Source: an uncultured Flavobacterium sp.
GTDB lineage: Bacteria > Bacteroidota > Bacteroidia > Flavobacteriales > Flavobacteriaceae
Length of the DNA stretch: 64,000 nt
Reading direction: 5' to 3'
Assembly: GCF_951805225.1 (NCBI RefSeq)
Contig: NZ_OX638201.1
Span: 248,001 to 312,000, forward strand
Made by a program: the position numbers and the translations under genes. Of the stretch, positions 18,484 to 28,481 are shown piece after piece (positions within the stretch are counted from its first letter, which is position 1; each line of letters opens with the position of its first letter). The notes under the pieces were generated by a model. It was given only the letters and a program-made list of their open reading frames with translations. It was not told the DNA's origin and ran no database searches.

Positions 18484-18498
18484 TTTTAAAATGTTTTT

Positions 18499-19188
<690 letters not shown>

Positions 19189-19192
19189 GGGG

Positions 19193-20197
19193 TTATATGT
19201 TTAGTTTGGTTACTAAATTTTCAAATTTTGTCAAAGTTTCTTCCATCGAAACATCAGATCTTCCGCCGGCAGCATTGCTATGTCCGCCTCCGTTAAAATG
19301 ATCTCTCGCAAACTGGTTCACATCAAATCCTCCTTGCGAACGGAAAGAGATTTTGATGATTTTCTCGTCTTTATTTTCGATAAAAATAGCAGTAAAAAGA
19401 ATACCTTTTATACTTAAACCATAATTTACGATTCCTTCAGTGTCACCTTTTACATAATTAAAAGAATCCAACTCAGCTTGAGTAAGCGAAGTATAAGAGG
19501 TTTTATGCTCTTCAAAAACTTTCATGTTTTGCAAAGCACGACCTAATAATTGCAAACGGCTGTAAGAACTATTATCAAATAATAAAACCGGAATTTGAGT
19601 ATTTTCAACTCCTAAATCAATTAATTCAGCAATGATTCGGTGCGTATTTCCTGTTGTTCCCGGAAAACGAAACGAACCTGAATCAGTCAAAATTCCTGTA
19701 TAAATACACGTTGCAATTGTTTTGTCCAGATCTTCTTTTTTGCCTAAAAACGAAATGAAGTTATAAATCATTTCGCAAGTTGACCCAAATGTAGTATCAG
19801 AATACATAAAAGCAGCATAATCATCAGGTTTTTGATGATGATCAATCATGATAAATGGAGCCGTTAGCTTTGCTAAAGTGTGTTCCATTTCGCCTGTACG
19901 ATGAAAAGCATTAAAGTCGAGCGTAAAAATAAGCTCAGCTTCTTCTAATATTTTGGTGCAGTTTTCAGTATCTTTTTCAAATATTTTTACAGTTTCTGAG
20001 CCTGGTAACCAAGCTAGAAAATCAGGAAAATCGTTCGGTGCAATTACAGTTGCCTGATGATTATTTTTTTGTAAAAAATGATATAATGCTAAGGTCGAGC
20101 CCATAGCGTCTCCATCAGGACCTCTATGCGGAATTATGGCGATTTTCTTTGGGGTTGCGAGTAATAATTGTATCGCTTGAATATCTTGTATTTTCAT
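19193..20197 (-). CDS. DHH/DHHA1 phosphoesterase, NrnA-like
   Basis: 334 residues, cytoplasmic. The metal site residues are in HRGPDGDAMGS (D28, D30), LDFNAFHRTG and the DHH box (119-121). The DHHA1 part ends with GGGHSNAAGGRS from residue 303. This is the layout of NrnA-type enzymes, which degrade short oligoribonucleotides or cyclic-dinucleotide products and dephosphorylate pAp. Which activity dominates cannot be told. It is the first gene of the likely DHH-gldI-isomerase operon. Confidence 0.9.
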   Translation of the reverse strand: MKIQDIQAIQLLLATPKKIAIIPHRGPDGDAMGSTLALYHFLQKNNHQATVIAPNDFPDFLAWLPGSETVKIFEKDTENCTKILEEAELIFTLDFNAFHRTGEMEHTLAKLTAPFIMIDHHQKPDDYAAFMYSDTTFGSTCEMIYNFISFLGKKEDLDKTIATCIYTGILTDSGSFRFPGTTGNTHRIIAELIDLGVENTQIPVLLFDNSSYSRLQLLGRALQNMKVFEEHKTSYTSLTQAELDSFNYVKGDTEGIVNYGLSIKGILFTAIFIENKDEKIIKISFRSQGGFDVNQFARDHFNGGGHSNAAGGRSDVSMEETLTKFENLVTKLNI

Positions 20198-20383
20198 AGT
20201 GTGCGAATTTACATTTTTTTAATGTAATGTTGAAATCATTTTGCAGATTAACACACTTTTATAAGTTGTCAGTTACAGTCAAAATTTTCAGTTTTTAGAA
20301 TTTCAGGTTCTGTGTTTTTAATTGATGATAATCAGACCGAAAATTATTTTGTTTGATACGCACAGAAGAATTTCGCTTTTAAT

Positions 20384-21877
20384 TTAATTCTTGGCTCTTG
20401 CTTTATTGATTTTATTCATAACACTTGCAATCTTAAAGTTAAGTTCAAGCATTTTTTCATCATAAGCGCTGCTGCTTTCAAGGATCTTTTGATAAGCCAA
20501 TTCATATAAACTAATTCTCAATTTGCAATATTCTATAAATCTTTGATTTTGTTCATGAATTTCTTTTGGAAGATATAATTTATCAAGTTCTGTTATCAAA
20601 GTGATACATTCATTCCAATAATAAATACCGCGATCTTTGATTAAATATAAGGTGCTTTCTTTATTTTCAGAATATGAATTACCATATTGAACACTATAAG
20701 CTTCCAAAGCCATGTTTTCCATATCGGTGAATTCCTGCATCCTTTTTTCATATTCCATAACCTGATAAATATAAACCTGAGAACTTCTGAAGTTGAAGTA
20801 TAAAAAAACAATTGCAATTGTAGCCGTAGAAGTGATAAAAGCTACTGCGTAATTTCGTTTTTTTCCAAAAGCAAAAAGGATTAAACCAAATAAAATTCCA
20901 GTTGAAAATCCGCCAATCGGTTGTGCATAATTAATGGTATCAGTAAAACTGAAGCAAACAATTAAAAGAACTAAAAACACAATTGGGAATATTGATATAA
21001 TGTTTATTTTCTTTTTTAAAGTTCTAAAAATAAGCGCAATAAATAAAATCCCGTACAAACCAAAAATAGCGCCAGATGCGCCAGCACTTACAACATCTTT
21101 ATCCCAATATAAACTGCTTAAATTGCCAATTATACCGCAAAATAAATACGTAATAAGAAATCCCCATTTCGTTAAATAAGATTCTAAAAGCAAGCCAACA
21201 TAAGCTAAAGCAACAGTACTAACTACAAGATGAAAGAAATTAAAAGGAACAAAGCACGCAGAAAGTAATCGCCACCATTGATTTTCACTAGTCAACGGAC
21301 CTTGATTTCCTCCCCAATCAATTATTTCCTGAATTTCTGGAGAAAAGAAATGAACTCCGGAAAATAACATAATCAGAAAATACAGAATATTTAAATAGAT
21401 TAAAATTGGAGTAATGACATAGTTTTTAGTCGGAATAAAAATGGAGAAAAAAGAATAAAATGAAGTGATATTTTGTTCCGTTTCTTTAACAGATAAAAGG
21501 TTTTTCTGCTCAATTTTAAGATCTTCAAGAAAAGCATCTTTATCCAAATTTATATTTGAAATATTTTTTAATTCTTCGAAATAAAGTTCTAAAAAAGAAT
21601 CAGTATTTTTTTTATTTCTGCCACAATCATAAAATTGATTTCCATTTGACGAACTTGTAATTATGGCAGTTGCTTCTTCTTCAAAAGCAATAGAAATAGT
21701 TTCGTTCCAAGTGTTTTTATTATTTTTTGAAACTGCAATAATTTCGTTTTCATCAATACTAATTAAACTCCAATTTAGTTTTTGGCAGATAATTATTGCT
21801 TTCAGAATAAATGTTGATGGAGGTAAATTGTTTAAAGGCGTTAGTTGAGAAAAGGAAGCAGGAAATCCGAAAGCCAT
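20384..21877 (-). CDS. Rhomboid-like membrane protein, probably lacking the catalytic histidine
   Basis: 497 residues from ATG 21877 (MAFGFPASFSQ); an upstream TTG at 21907 is less likely. A soluble N-terminal part of about 150 residues is followed by a rhomboid core: WWRLLSACFVPFNFFHLVVS, then SAGASGAIFGLYG with candidate serine S268. At the usual AHxGG in helix 6 the sequence is YAQPIGGFSTG, so proline stands where histidine is expected. The usual HxxxN before it reads HLVVS. It may be a pseudoprotease. A long helical C-terminal domain follows. Confidence 0.8.
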   Translation of the reverse strand: MAFGFPASFSQLTPLNNLPPSTFILKAIIICQKLNWSLISIDENEIIAVSKNNKNTWNETISIAFEEEATAIITSSSNGNQFYDCGRNKKNTDSFLELYFEELKNISNINLDKDAFLEDLKIEQKNLLSVKETEQNITSFYSFFSIFIPTKNYVITPILIYLNILYFLIMLFSGVHFFSPEIQEIIDWGGNQGPLTSENQWWRLLSACFVPFNFFHLVVSTVALAYVGLLLESYLTKWGFLITYLFCGIIGNLSSLYWDKDVVSAGASGAIFGLYGILFIALIFRTLKKKINIISIFPIVFLVLLIVCFSFTDTINYAQPIGGFSTGILFGLILFAFGKKRNYAVAFITSTATIAIVFLYFNFRSSQVYIYQVMEYEKRMQEFTDMENMALEAYSVQYGNSYSENKESTLYLIKDRGIYYWNECITLITELDKLYLPKEIHEQNQRFIEYCKLRISLYELAYQKILESSSAYDEKMLELNFKIASVMNKINKARAKN

Positions 21878-21954
21878 TTGTAGTTTGATTTGATTTAGCA
21901 AAAACAATACTACAAAAAAAAGTAGTACTTATTCTAAAAAACAAAAATATTTGT

Positions 21955-23211
21955 TTACAAATGCTGTAGCTCTTCTTTTTTAAATTTCTGATACAATTTA
22001 TATTTCGCTCCTTTAACAATTTGCGATTTATAAATTCCCACAGAACCTGAAGAAAAATAAGCGATTGTACAGGCAATTGCAATGAAAATTCCGGGTTGAA
22101 TTCCAAAAAGTTCCATGCCCATAATCGTGCAAGCGATAGGAGTATGGGTCGCGCCCGAAAATACTGCAACAAATCCTAATCCTGCTAAAAATGCAATTGG
22201 CAACGGAATTATCAAGGATAAAGCACTTCCTAAAGTAGCACCAACAAAAAATAACGGAGTCACTTCGCCGCCTTTAAAACCTGCGCCTAAAGTAAAACCT
22301 GTGAACAGAATCTTCAATAAAAAATCATACCAAGGATTTGCATTCGAAAATGAATCTACAATCACAGGAACGCCCAATCCTGAGAATTTCGTAAATCCGA
22401 AACCTGCAATTGCAATGGCAAGAATAATTCCGCCAATAAAAGGACGTAACGGAGGATATTTTATATTTTTCGAAAAAAGCGAACCCCAAAAATGAGTGCT
22501 TCTAGCAAATAATAAAGCCGAAACTCCGGATAAAATTCCAATTATAATAACATAACCAACAGTCGAAATACTAAAGTCGGGAACAACAGGAATGCTGTAA
22601 TGTGTATGTTTTATGTGCCAAAATTCTACCGTAAAATAAGCTGCATAAGCCACTAAAAAAGATAAAATAATGCTTTTAAGATCGATTTTGCTGAAATATA
22701 AAACTTCTAAAGCGAAAATTGCGCCCGCCAACGGAGTTCCAAAAACAGAAGCAAAACCGGCACTAATTCCCAAAATGATTAAAATCTTTCTTTCGGAATT
22801 ATCCAATTTAAAAATCTTAGTAAATTGATCGGCAATTGCGCCGCCCATTTGTACAGCTGTACCTTCGCGACCGGCCGAACCTCCAAATAAATGCGTAAGT
22901 AAAGTTCCTAAAAGTACTAAAGGAGCCATTTTTAGCGGAATCACTTTCTGAGGATTTTCATATTCTTCAAGCAATAAATTATTGCCTTTTACAACAGATT
23001 CTCCCCAATAGTAATAACTCAAACCAACTAATAATCCGCCAAAAGGCAAAAGCCAGATAATCCAATCGTGCTGAATTCTAAATTGTGTAACAAATTCCAG
23101 AGAAACCAGAAAAAATGCAGATGCAGATCCTGATAAAATCCCTATTAAAACGCAAATGAGAATCCATTTGAAAACTGAAAGAAGTATTTGTTTTGGGTTT
23201 TGAGAAGTCAT
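21955..23211 (-). CDS. CLC family antiporter, CLC-F (fluoride/proton) type likely
   Basis: 418 residues from ATG 23211 (MTSQNPKQIL); a GTG 30 bases upstream lies in a repeat and is rejected. CLC fold motifs include GGSAGREGTAVQMG, whose E116 is the gating glutamate. Where chloride CLCs carry GSGIP, this has GNNLLLEE (76-83), the pattern I associate with fluoride/H+ exchanging CLC-F proteins. That would export fluoride for resistance. No fluoride riboswitch was recognised upstream. The fluoride assignment is inference; CLC membership is firm. Confidence 0.85.
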   Translation of the reverse strand: MTSQNPKQILLSVFKWILICVLIGILSGSASAFFLVSLEFVTQFRIQHDWIIWLLPFGGLLVGLSYYYWGESVVKGNNLLLEEYENPQKVIPLKMAPLVLLGTLLTHLFGGSAGREGTAVQMGGAIADQFTKIFKLDNSERKILIILGISAGFASVFGTPLAGAIFALEVLYFSKIDLKSIILSFLVAYAAYFTVEFWHIKHTHYSIPVVPDFSISTVGYVIIIGILSGVSALLFARSTHFWGSLFSKNIKYPPLRPFIGGIILAIAIAGFGFTKFSGLGVPVIVDSFSNANPWYDFLLKILFTGFTLGAGFKGGEVTPLFFVGATLGSALSLIIPLPIAFLAGLGFVAVFSGATHTPIACTIMGMELFGIQPGIFIAIACTIAYFSSGSVGIYKSQIVKGAKYKLYQKFKKEELQHL

Positions 23212-23224
23212 TAAGTTTAGTTTT

Positions 23225-23360
23225 TCCGCCACGAATTTCACAAATTTTCACAAATTAAAACATTATAAATCAAAGAAAATAGAATAATCATTTTAATCTT
23301 TTTAATCTGTGGCAAAAAAATAATTCGAGCTAATTCGTGAAATTCGTGGCAAAAAAAATA
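23225..23360. repeat. Degenerate CACGAATTTCAC / GTGAAATTCGTG inverted repeat
   Basis: The left arm reads CCACGAATTTCACAAATT and the right arm AATTCGTGAAATTCGTGG, with TTTAATCTGTGGCAAAAAAA between. A related arrangement lies at 28482-28580. It overlaps the region of a discarded upstream start of the CLC gene. Confidence 0.55.
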
Positions 23361-23377
23361 TTCGTGGTAAAAATAAA

Positions 23378-23761
23378 TTACTGTACAACAGCAGTAAATT
23401 CAATTTCAACTAAATATTCAGGAGCAACCAATTTACTGATTTCATAAAATCCGGTTGTAGGTTTTACATCTTTAAAAAACGCTGAGTGCGCTTTTGCTAC
23501 ATCTTCAAAAGTAGAAATATTGGTTGTAAAGATTCTCGTTCTGATAACATCTTTCATTCCAACATTCAAATCTTGTAAAACTTTTTCAACACGTTCCAGA
23601 ATGTTATAGGTTTGAGCATAAGCGTCGTCCGCCTTTACTTTATCGCCATCAACAATAGCCACAGTTCCTGAAACTTCAATAATATTGCCAATTCTTACTG
23701 CACGACAATATCCCATTTTGTCCTCCCAAGGTGATCCTGTTAAGATGTTTTCTCTTTTCAT
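23378..23761 (-). CDS. Rid (YjgF/UK114) family protein without the RidA arginine
   Basis: 127 residues, the family's usual length, with start ENILTGSPWEDKMGYCRAVRIG and ending VEIEFTAVV. RidA deaminates reactive enamines and imines and needs an arginine in a PxRxxV segment. Here the matching stretch is KPTTGFYEISKLVAPEYLVE, with no arginine. It therefore belongs to a non-RidA subgroup whose activity is uncertain. The fold assignment is secure. It stands alone between repeat-filled gaps. Confidence 0.88.
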   Translation of the reverse strand: MKRENILTGSPWEDKMGYCRAVRIGNIIEVSGTVAIVDGDKVKADDAYAQTYNILERVEKVLQDLNVGMKDVIRTRIFTTNISTFEDVAKAHSAFFKDVKPTTGFYEISKLVAPEYLVEIEFTAVVQ

Positions 23762-24102
23762 TTTTTAAGTTTTTTTGAATTTGTTTTAGCATTTTTAAAA
23801 ACAAATTCCGGTTCGTTAATTTCGCTGCAATTTATAAAATATGCAGCTGAAAAGGAATTATATTAGATTGAAATCAATTCGTAAAACATTCTTTTTTGTG
23901 ATATTTTGAGAGTAAATAAAAGATGCTTTTTTCCACTCCTTAATATTTATCTGTGAGTATAAGTAAGCTTTCTTTTTCTAGTAGAGAAGCAAAATCCCCA
24001 AAAGTCTTTCACGCAGATTTAAAAATATTTAAGCAGATCAACACAAATTTTTATTAAAAATAAATCTGCTCAAATCTGCAGAATCTGCGTGAAACAAAAT
24101 CT
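23762..24102. repeat. Gene-free 341 bp with a CGCAGATT-type inverted repeat
   Basis: No convincing gene is present. From 24010 to 24096 the arms CACGCAGATTTAAAA and AATCTGCAGAATCTGCGTG face each other, with further AAGCAGAT / ATCTGC motifs inside. Similar CGCAGATT tracts lie near 27030, 38150-38225 and 63175. The first half (23762-24000) shows nothing I can assign. Confidence 0.5.
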
Positions 24103-24411
24103 TTATTCCTCGATTTGATGCTGTTCATAAAGACGAAGCTTATTTTGTGTCGTCGTAAGATTTTGTTGCAAGGTTTCGATTTTGTCCAATAAATTAGCAA
24201 TAACATCAATACCTTCAATGTTGATTTTAAGATCATAATGAAGGCGAATCATTTTCTCTACAGCAGGCAATTGTTCCGGTTGTAAATATTCATCTTCTTC
24301 AAGAACAATAATTTGCACCAAACCATAATTATGCAATTCCGTTATAAAAGTATTTTCGATTTCGTGATACACACAAAACTGTTTTATTTGAATTAAGTTT
24401 TTACTATTCAT
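24103..24411 (-). CDS. cbpM: CbpM-like chaperone modulator
   Basis: 102 residues with a MerR-type winged-helix start (LIQIKQFCVYHEIENTFITEL) and a C-terminal coiled helix (IANLLDKIETLQQNLTTTQN). CbpM binds the J domain of CbpA and holds back its action with DnaK. It overlaps the end of cbpA by 8 bp, giving translational coupling in the usual cbpA-cbpM order. Confidence 0.85.
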   Translation of the reverse strand: MNSKNLIQIKQFCVYHEIENTFITELHNYGLVQIIVLEEDEYLQPEQLPAVEKMIRLHYDLKINIEGIDVIANLLDKIETLQQNLTTTQNKLRLYEQHQIEE

Positions 24412-25327
24412 GACTTCTTAATTTAGCTAATTCCTGAAATAATTCTTTTTCTTTTTGAGATAATTTAGTCGGAAGTTTTAAAGTATAAGTAATGTATAAA
24501 TCTCCAAACTGATTCTCTTTTTTATACACCGGAAAACCTTTTCCTTTCAGTTTGACTTTAGTTCCCGGTTGCGTTTCGGCAGGAACTTTTATTTTTACTT
24601 TTCCATCAAAAGTATTCACGAAAATCTCTCCGCCCAAAATTGCAGTATATAAATCCAGATCAATATCGGCATATAAATTATTGCCTTCACGTTTAAAATC
24701 AGAATTATTATCAATTAAAAAAGTAATGTACAAATCTCCATTTGGACCGCCATTTGCGCCGGGAGCGCCGTGATTTGGAATCTTTATAATTTGTCCGTTT
24801 TCAACTCCGGCCGGAATTGTAATTCGGATATTTTTGCCGTTTACAGTTAAGTTTTGTTTGTGCGTTGTATAAGCCGATGCTAAATCTAATTGCAGTTCTG
24901 CATTAAAATCCTGTCCTCGATATTTTGCCTGACTTCTGGAACTTCTTCCCGCAGAACCATACATAGAATTAAAGAATTCAGAAAAATCACTTCCCGAAAA
25001 ATCTCCACCGCCAAAATCAGTATAACTTTGATTTCCGCCTTGTTGTTGTCTCGAATATTGTTGCTGGTTAGGATCGTAACCCGCTTTTTCAAACTCATCA
25101 GCATGTTTCCAGTCCTTTCCGTATTTATCATATTTTTTACGATTTTCAGGATTGCTCAAAACCTCATTAGCCTCATTTATTTCCTTGAATTTTTTCTCAG
25201 CCTCCTTATCATTCGGGTTTAAATCCGGATGATATTTACGAGCCATTTTTCGATAAGCCTTCTTAATTTCAGCTTCAGTCGCTGATTTTGTTATTTCCAG
25301 TACTTTATAATAGTCGATATAATCCAT
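24404..25327 (-). CDS. cbpA: CbpA-type DnaJ co-chaperone
   Basis: 307 residues. The J domain (4-68) contains the HPD triad at 33-35 that stimulates DnaK. A Gly/Ser/Gln-rich linker follows (about 85-135). Two C-terminal substrate-binding beta domains follow (FNAELQLDLASAYTTHKQNL, then LDLYTAILGGEIFVNTFDGK) with no zinc-finger cysteines, as in CbpA rather than DnaJ. The downstream overlapping cbpM supports the call. Confidence 0.92.
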   Translation of the reverse strand: MDYIDYYKVLEITKSATEAEIKKAYRKMARKYHPDLNPNDKEAEKKFKEINEANEVLSNPENRKKYDKYGKDWKHADEFEKAGYDPNQQQYSRQQQGGNQSYTDFGGGDFSGSDFSEFFNSMYGSAGRSSRSQAKYRGQDFNAELQLDLASAYTTHKQNLTVNGKNIRITIPAGVENGQIIKIPNHGAPGANGGPNGDLYITFLIDNNSDFKREGNNLYADIDLDLYTAILGGEIFVNTFDGKVKIKVPAETQPGTKVKLKGKGFPVYKKENQFGDLYITYTLKLPTKLSQKEKELFQELAKLRSHE

Positions 25328-25482
25328 TTTATAAGATTTTATTAAAGAAATTAAAGTCTTGAAGTTAGGAATAAGTTGGTAATTATCAAAATTTTATATT
25401 TTTTAAATAAGGAACTTGATATATAATGCCAATTGTTTGTTTTTAATATAATTCTTACAAATATATTTTTCTAAACATAGAA

Positions 25483-25526
25483 TATTGTCTATAATTGCAA
25501 GAGAATTAATATAGACTATTGTCTAT
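25483..25526. promoter_or_regulatory. Direct and inverted repeats upstream of the frameshifted lipoprotein
   Basis: TATTGTCTAT occurs at 25483-25492 and again at 25517-25526. The second overlaps the palindrome ATAGAC-TATT-GTCTAT (25511-25526). It is possibly an operator for the gene starting at 25585, but no regulator can be named. Confidence 0.35.
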
Positions 25527-25584
25527 TTCTTTAAGACAATTAAAAGATGATAAAGAAACCACAGCAATAATATATTTTATAATT

Positions 25585-26000
25585 ATGAGAAAATTATCTT
25601 TTTTAAAATCGACAATTAGTTTTGTTCTTTTATTTACGATGTCAATTTTATTGGCAGGTTGTAGTTCTGGTAGCGACAGTGATTATGTGCCATCGAATGC
25701 CAATAATTTTAATGTAGAGGATTTTGTTTTAACATATACACCACAAAAAATATATGGCGATTATCTTGTAATCGATTTTAATATAAAAACACTTCTAAAA
25801 CATCTTATTCGAAATATGAGCAAGGAAATTTCACGGTAAAATTTACGGCTAAAACTACTGATGGAGAAATTTTTCAGAGAAGTACATATGTAGAATATGT
25901 TGAAGCGGGAGTAACCTATACAGATAATGTACATCTTAATTATACAGTTGGTAAAACATTAAATCTTAAAACATTGACCGCGGTTATTGTTAGGGATTAG
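25585..26000 (+). pseudogene. Frameshifted small lipoprotein gene
   Basis: ATG 25585 opens a signal peptide with lipobox LLAGC (MRKLSFLKSTISFVLLF). The frame runs to an early stop near 25837. Past an A5 tract at 25785-25789 the reading frame one base over stays open to TAG 25998-26000 and reads coherently (GNFTVKFTAKTTDGEIFQRS, then VEAGVTYTDNVHLNY). One added A in the tract would give a single protein of about 138 residues with a beta-rich extracellular domain. So this is either a broken gene, phase variation or a base-call error. A terminator follows the distal stop, supporting the longer gene. Confidence 0.7.
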
Positions 26001-26065
26001 TTTAGTATAATGTTGTTATAATGAAACATAAGTATTTTTTTATTTGATTTTTTATTTTTTTCAGT

Positions 26066-26098
26066 AATCCGACTTGTGAAAATGAGTCGGATTTTTTT
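26066..26098 (+). terminator. Terminator after the frameshifted lipoprotein
   Basis: AATCCGACT (26066-26074) pairs with AGTCGGATT (26085-26093), loop TGTGAAAATG, followed by a T-run. Confidence 0.85.
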
Positions 26099-26295
26099 GT
26101 TCTTATTATGAATTATCATTGGAGAAAATTCAACAAGACAATCTTTTTGGCAGGTTTTTTGATTCCAAAAATTAGCCTAATATATTGTTATAATACTCTT
26201 AAAGTTGTAGCCCCTAATTAAATTATGCTATTTTTGTGATGCTATACTTAGATTTTATAAAAACTATAAAAGCCGATTCGATAAATACTTTTTCA

Positions 26296-27009
26296 ATGAA
26301 GCACATTTTATTTTTCATACTACTTTTTACAGCTGTAACGGTATCAGCGCAAACTGAATTTGGAACAAAATTCAAACCTATTGCTGCTCCAAAATTTAGT
26401 GCAAAACCTAAGAAAACGCCTATTCCTCAAATAAAGGATCCTCAGGCTGATAATAGTGATATTCCGAGTATTAAAACGCCAAATGTTTTTGATCATACAA
26501 CTATTACACCAAAATCTCAATTGCAGGTTGGACAGGAAAAAAGCAAATTTACGATGTCTACAGAAACTGATTTTGCGAATCCCGGAGATCGTTATGTTGC
26601 AAAAATGGAAAAGGATTTAGACAAAACTTTGAGAGATGAAGGATTGCGTGAAGGTCGTGGACAACTCGTTAAGAAAAATATTTCGCTTGGCGAATTTAAA
26701 ACCAAATCACAGTATTTTATTGTAAAGTTTCGTGATTTTGGCGCTATCGATGGCGATTTAGTTAGAGTATCTTCAAACGATATGGTGATCAGAGATCAGA
26801 TATTTTTGGATTCTAATTTTAAAGATGTAAAAATTGTGCTTTCAAATGGCTTTAATAAATTAGATTTTGAAGCTTTAAATATTGGTACTTTAGGCGGAAA
26901 CACTGCCGAAATTCAGGTTTATGACGATAAAGGACAATTGGTTACCAATGATTATTGGAACAATCTTGCCGCTGGATTCAAAGCTTCGATTATAGTTACT
27001 AAAGAATAG
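26296..27009 (+). CDS. Secreted hypothetical protein
   Basis: 237 residues from ATG 26296, where a clean signal peptide begins (MKHILFFILLFTAVTVSAQ); an upstream ATG at 26239 and TTG would bury it. The N-terminal mature part is basic and proline-rich (PIAAPKFSAKPKKTPIPQ). The C-terminal part is beta-rich (FIVKFRDFGAIDGDLVRVSS, then IQVYDDKGQLVTNDYWNNL), resembling a small extracellular sandwich domain. No enzyme motif is seen. Function unknown; monocistronic. Confidence 0.78.
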   Translation: MKHILFFILLFTAVTVSAQTEFGTKFKPIAAPKFSAKPKKTPIPQIKDPQADNSDIPSIKTPNVFDHTTITPKSQLQVGQEKSKFTMSTETDFANPGDRYVAKMEKDLDKTLRDEGLREGRGQLVKKNISLGEFKTKSQYFIVKFRDFGAIDGDLVRVSSNDMVIRDQIFLDSNFKDVKIVLSNGFNKLDFEALNIGTLGGNTAEIQVYDDKGQLVTNDYWNNLAAGFKASIIVTKE

Positions 27010-27080
27010 TAATATACTACAAGATTTTTTTTCACGCAGATTTGGCAAATTTTAATCCTTTTAATCGCTGGCTTTTATTT

Positions 27081-27170
27081 AAAACACATAGAAACACAGA
27101 TCAGCTATGTGTTTTATAAATAAGTGAAACGCCTCTTTTAAATAATCAAAAGCTATGTTTCTATGTATTA
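27081..27170. repeat. ACACATAGAAACA inverted repeat, copy 1
   Basis: The left arm AAAACACATAGAAACA and the right arm TATGTTTCTATGTATT flank TATGTGTTTTATAAATAAGTG and GAAACGCCT. The same parts in the same order occur at 47878-48018. No coding potential. Confidence 0.6.
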
Positions 27171-27209
27171 GAAAATTACACACAGGATTTTATTAGTTTT
27201 CCAAATTAC

Positions 27210-28445
27210 TTACTTTCCCTGACCAGTTTCTTTAAGCATTAAACTTACCAAAATAGCAATCGAAATTCCGATAATCCAAAACAAACCCGCTTGCTGAAAA
27301 TGCAATGCTTTATCTGTAGTATCATGAAGTGTTTTTCCAAATAAATTACTGAATAACGGACTTAAAAGCGTTGTTACTCCAAAGGTTATAAAATTAATTG
27401 CTCCGGTTGCGCTTCCTTTTACATTGTCCGGATTTGCTTCTTTGATTATTGAATAGGGAATCATCGCAGCGCCAGAAGCAACACCCAATAAAAACATGCT
27501 GATTTTTGTGGGAAGTAAATCCGGGAAATACAACAACTGCACTAAACTTGCGATCATTAAAAGCGCACCAAATATTAAAACTGGTTTTCGTCTGTTTATT
27601 TTATCGGTAATATATCCTAATAACGGACATCCAAATACCCAACCAAAAGCTACCATTGCACTTGAAATAGTTGCGGTATGGAAATCAAAAGCACGATCTT
27701 TCTGGAAAAAGTCAACCGCCCAAGTCATCGCAAAAATAGTTGTTGGCGCAAATAATAATCCCGAAACAATACCGCACAACCACGATTGCGGATTGCTAAA
27801 AACAATTTTATAAGGATTAAGCAGACTTTGTTTCTTGGTGTTCGCTTCTGTTTTTGGTTCCGTTTGATTTGCCGGAGTTATAAACCAAAGTCCAAAAGCG
27901 ACTATAATAGTAAAAATTCCAATTGACAACCAGAAAGTAGAAATATCCATTCCTTTTTCGATCAAAGGTCCTACAACAAATTGTCCCGCAGAACCGCCAA
28001 GCATTCCTAAACATTGCGTAAAACCAATTGCTGTTGCCAATGATTTTGCCGAGAATCCTTTGCTTGCAAGATATACACAACCCGGAAATGCAAAAGCACA
28101 ACCGGCACCTTGAAATAATCGGCCAACGACTCCGCTAAACTGACTTGAAATAAGAAATAACAAACAGCCAATTCCTAAAATAAGTGCTCCGGTAAAAAGA
28201 GAATATTTTGCCCCAAAGCGATCCAATGCAATTCCTGCAATCAAACTACAAGTAGAATAGGTGTAATAATAAGTCCCAACAATTTCTACTAATCTGATTT
28301 CGTTAACCGAAAAATTTTGAGAAAGTTCCGGAAACATTACCGCTGGAGCAGAACGTATTACATAATCCAAGAAATAGAAAACTAAACCAAATACCCACGC
28401 AAAGACATAGTATTTACTAAACGATTTATTACTGTTTATATCCAT
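27210..28445 (-). CDS. Major facilitator superfamily transporter
   Basis: 411 residues with twelve predicted helices. The MFS loop motif appears as ALDRFGAKYSLFTGALILG and again as YITDKINRRKPVLIFGALLM after helix 8. The start FAWVFGLVFYFLDYVIRSAP resembles the organic-anion/sugar-phosphate side of the family, but no substrate is assigned. It lies about 150 bp downstream of poxB in the same direction with a repeat between, so it may have its own promoter. Confidence 0.88.
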   Translation of the reverse strand: MDINSNKSFSKYYVFAWVFGLVFYFLDYVIRSAPAVMFPELSQNFSVNEIRLVEIVGTYYYTYSTCSLIAGIALDRFGAKYSLFTGALILGIGCLLFLISSQFSGVVGRLFQGAGCAFAFPGCVYLASKGFSAKSLATAIGFTQCLGMLGGSAGQFVVGPLIEKGMDISTFWLSIGIFTIIVAFGLWFITPANQTEPKTEANTKKQSLLNPYKIVFSNPQSWLCGIVSGLLFAPTTIFAMTWAVDFFQKDRAFDFHTATISSAMVAFGWVFGCPLLGYITDKINRRKPVLIFGALLMIASLVQLLYFPDLLPTKISMFLLGVASGAAMIPYSIIKEANPDNVKGSATGAINFITFGVTTLLSPLFSNLFGKTLHDTTDKALHFQQAGLFWIIGISIAILVSLMLKETGQGK

Positions 28446-28481
28446 ATAAGTAATTTTTATTTAAGCTTAAAGTCTGTAAAA

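Noticed and set aside
23212..23377. Fluoride riboswitch upstream of the CLC gene
   Set aside because: The conserved pseudoknot pattern was not found by eye; the gap is a degenerate inverted repeat.
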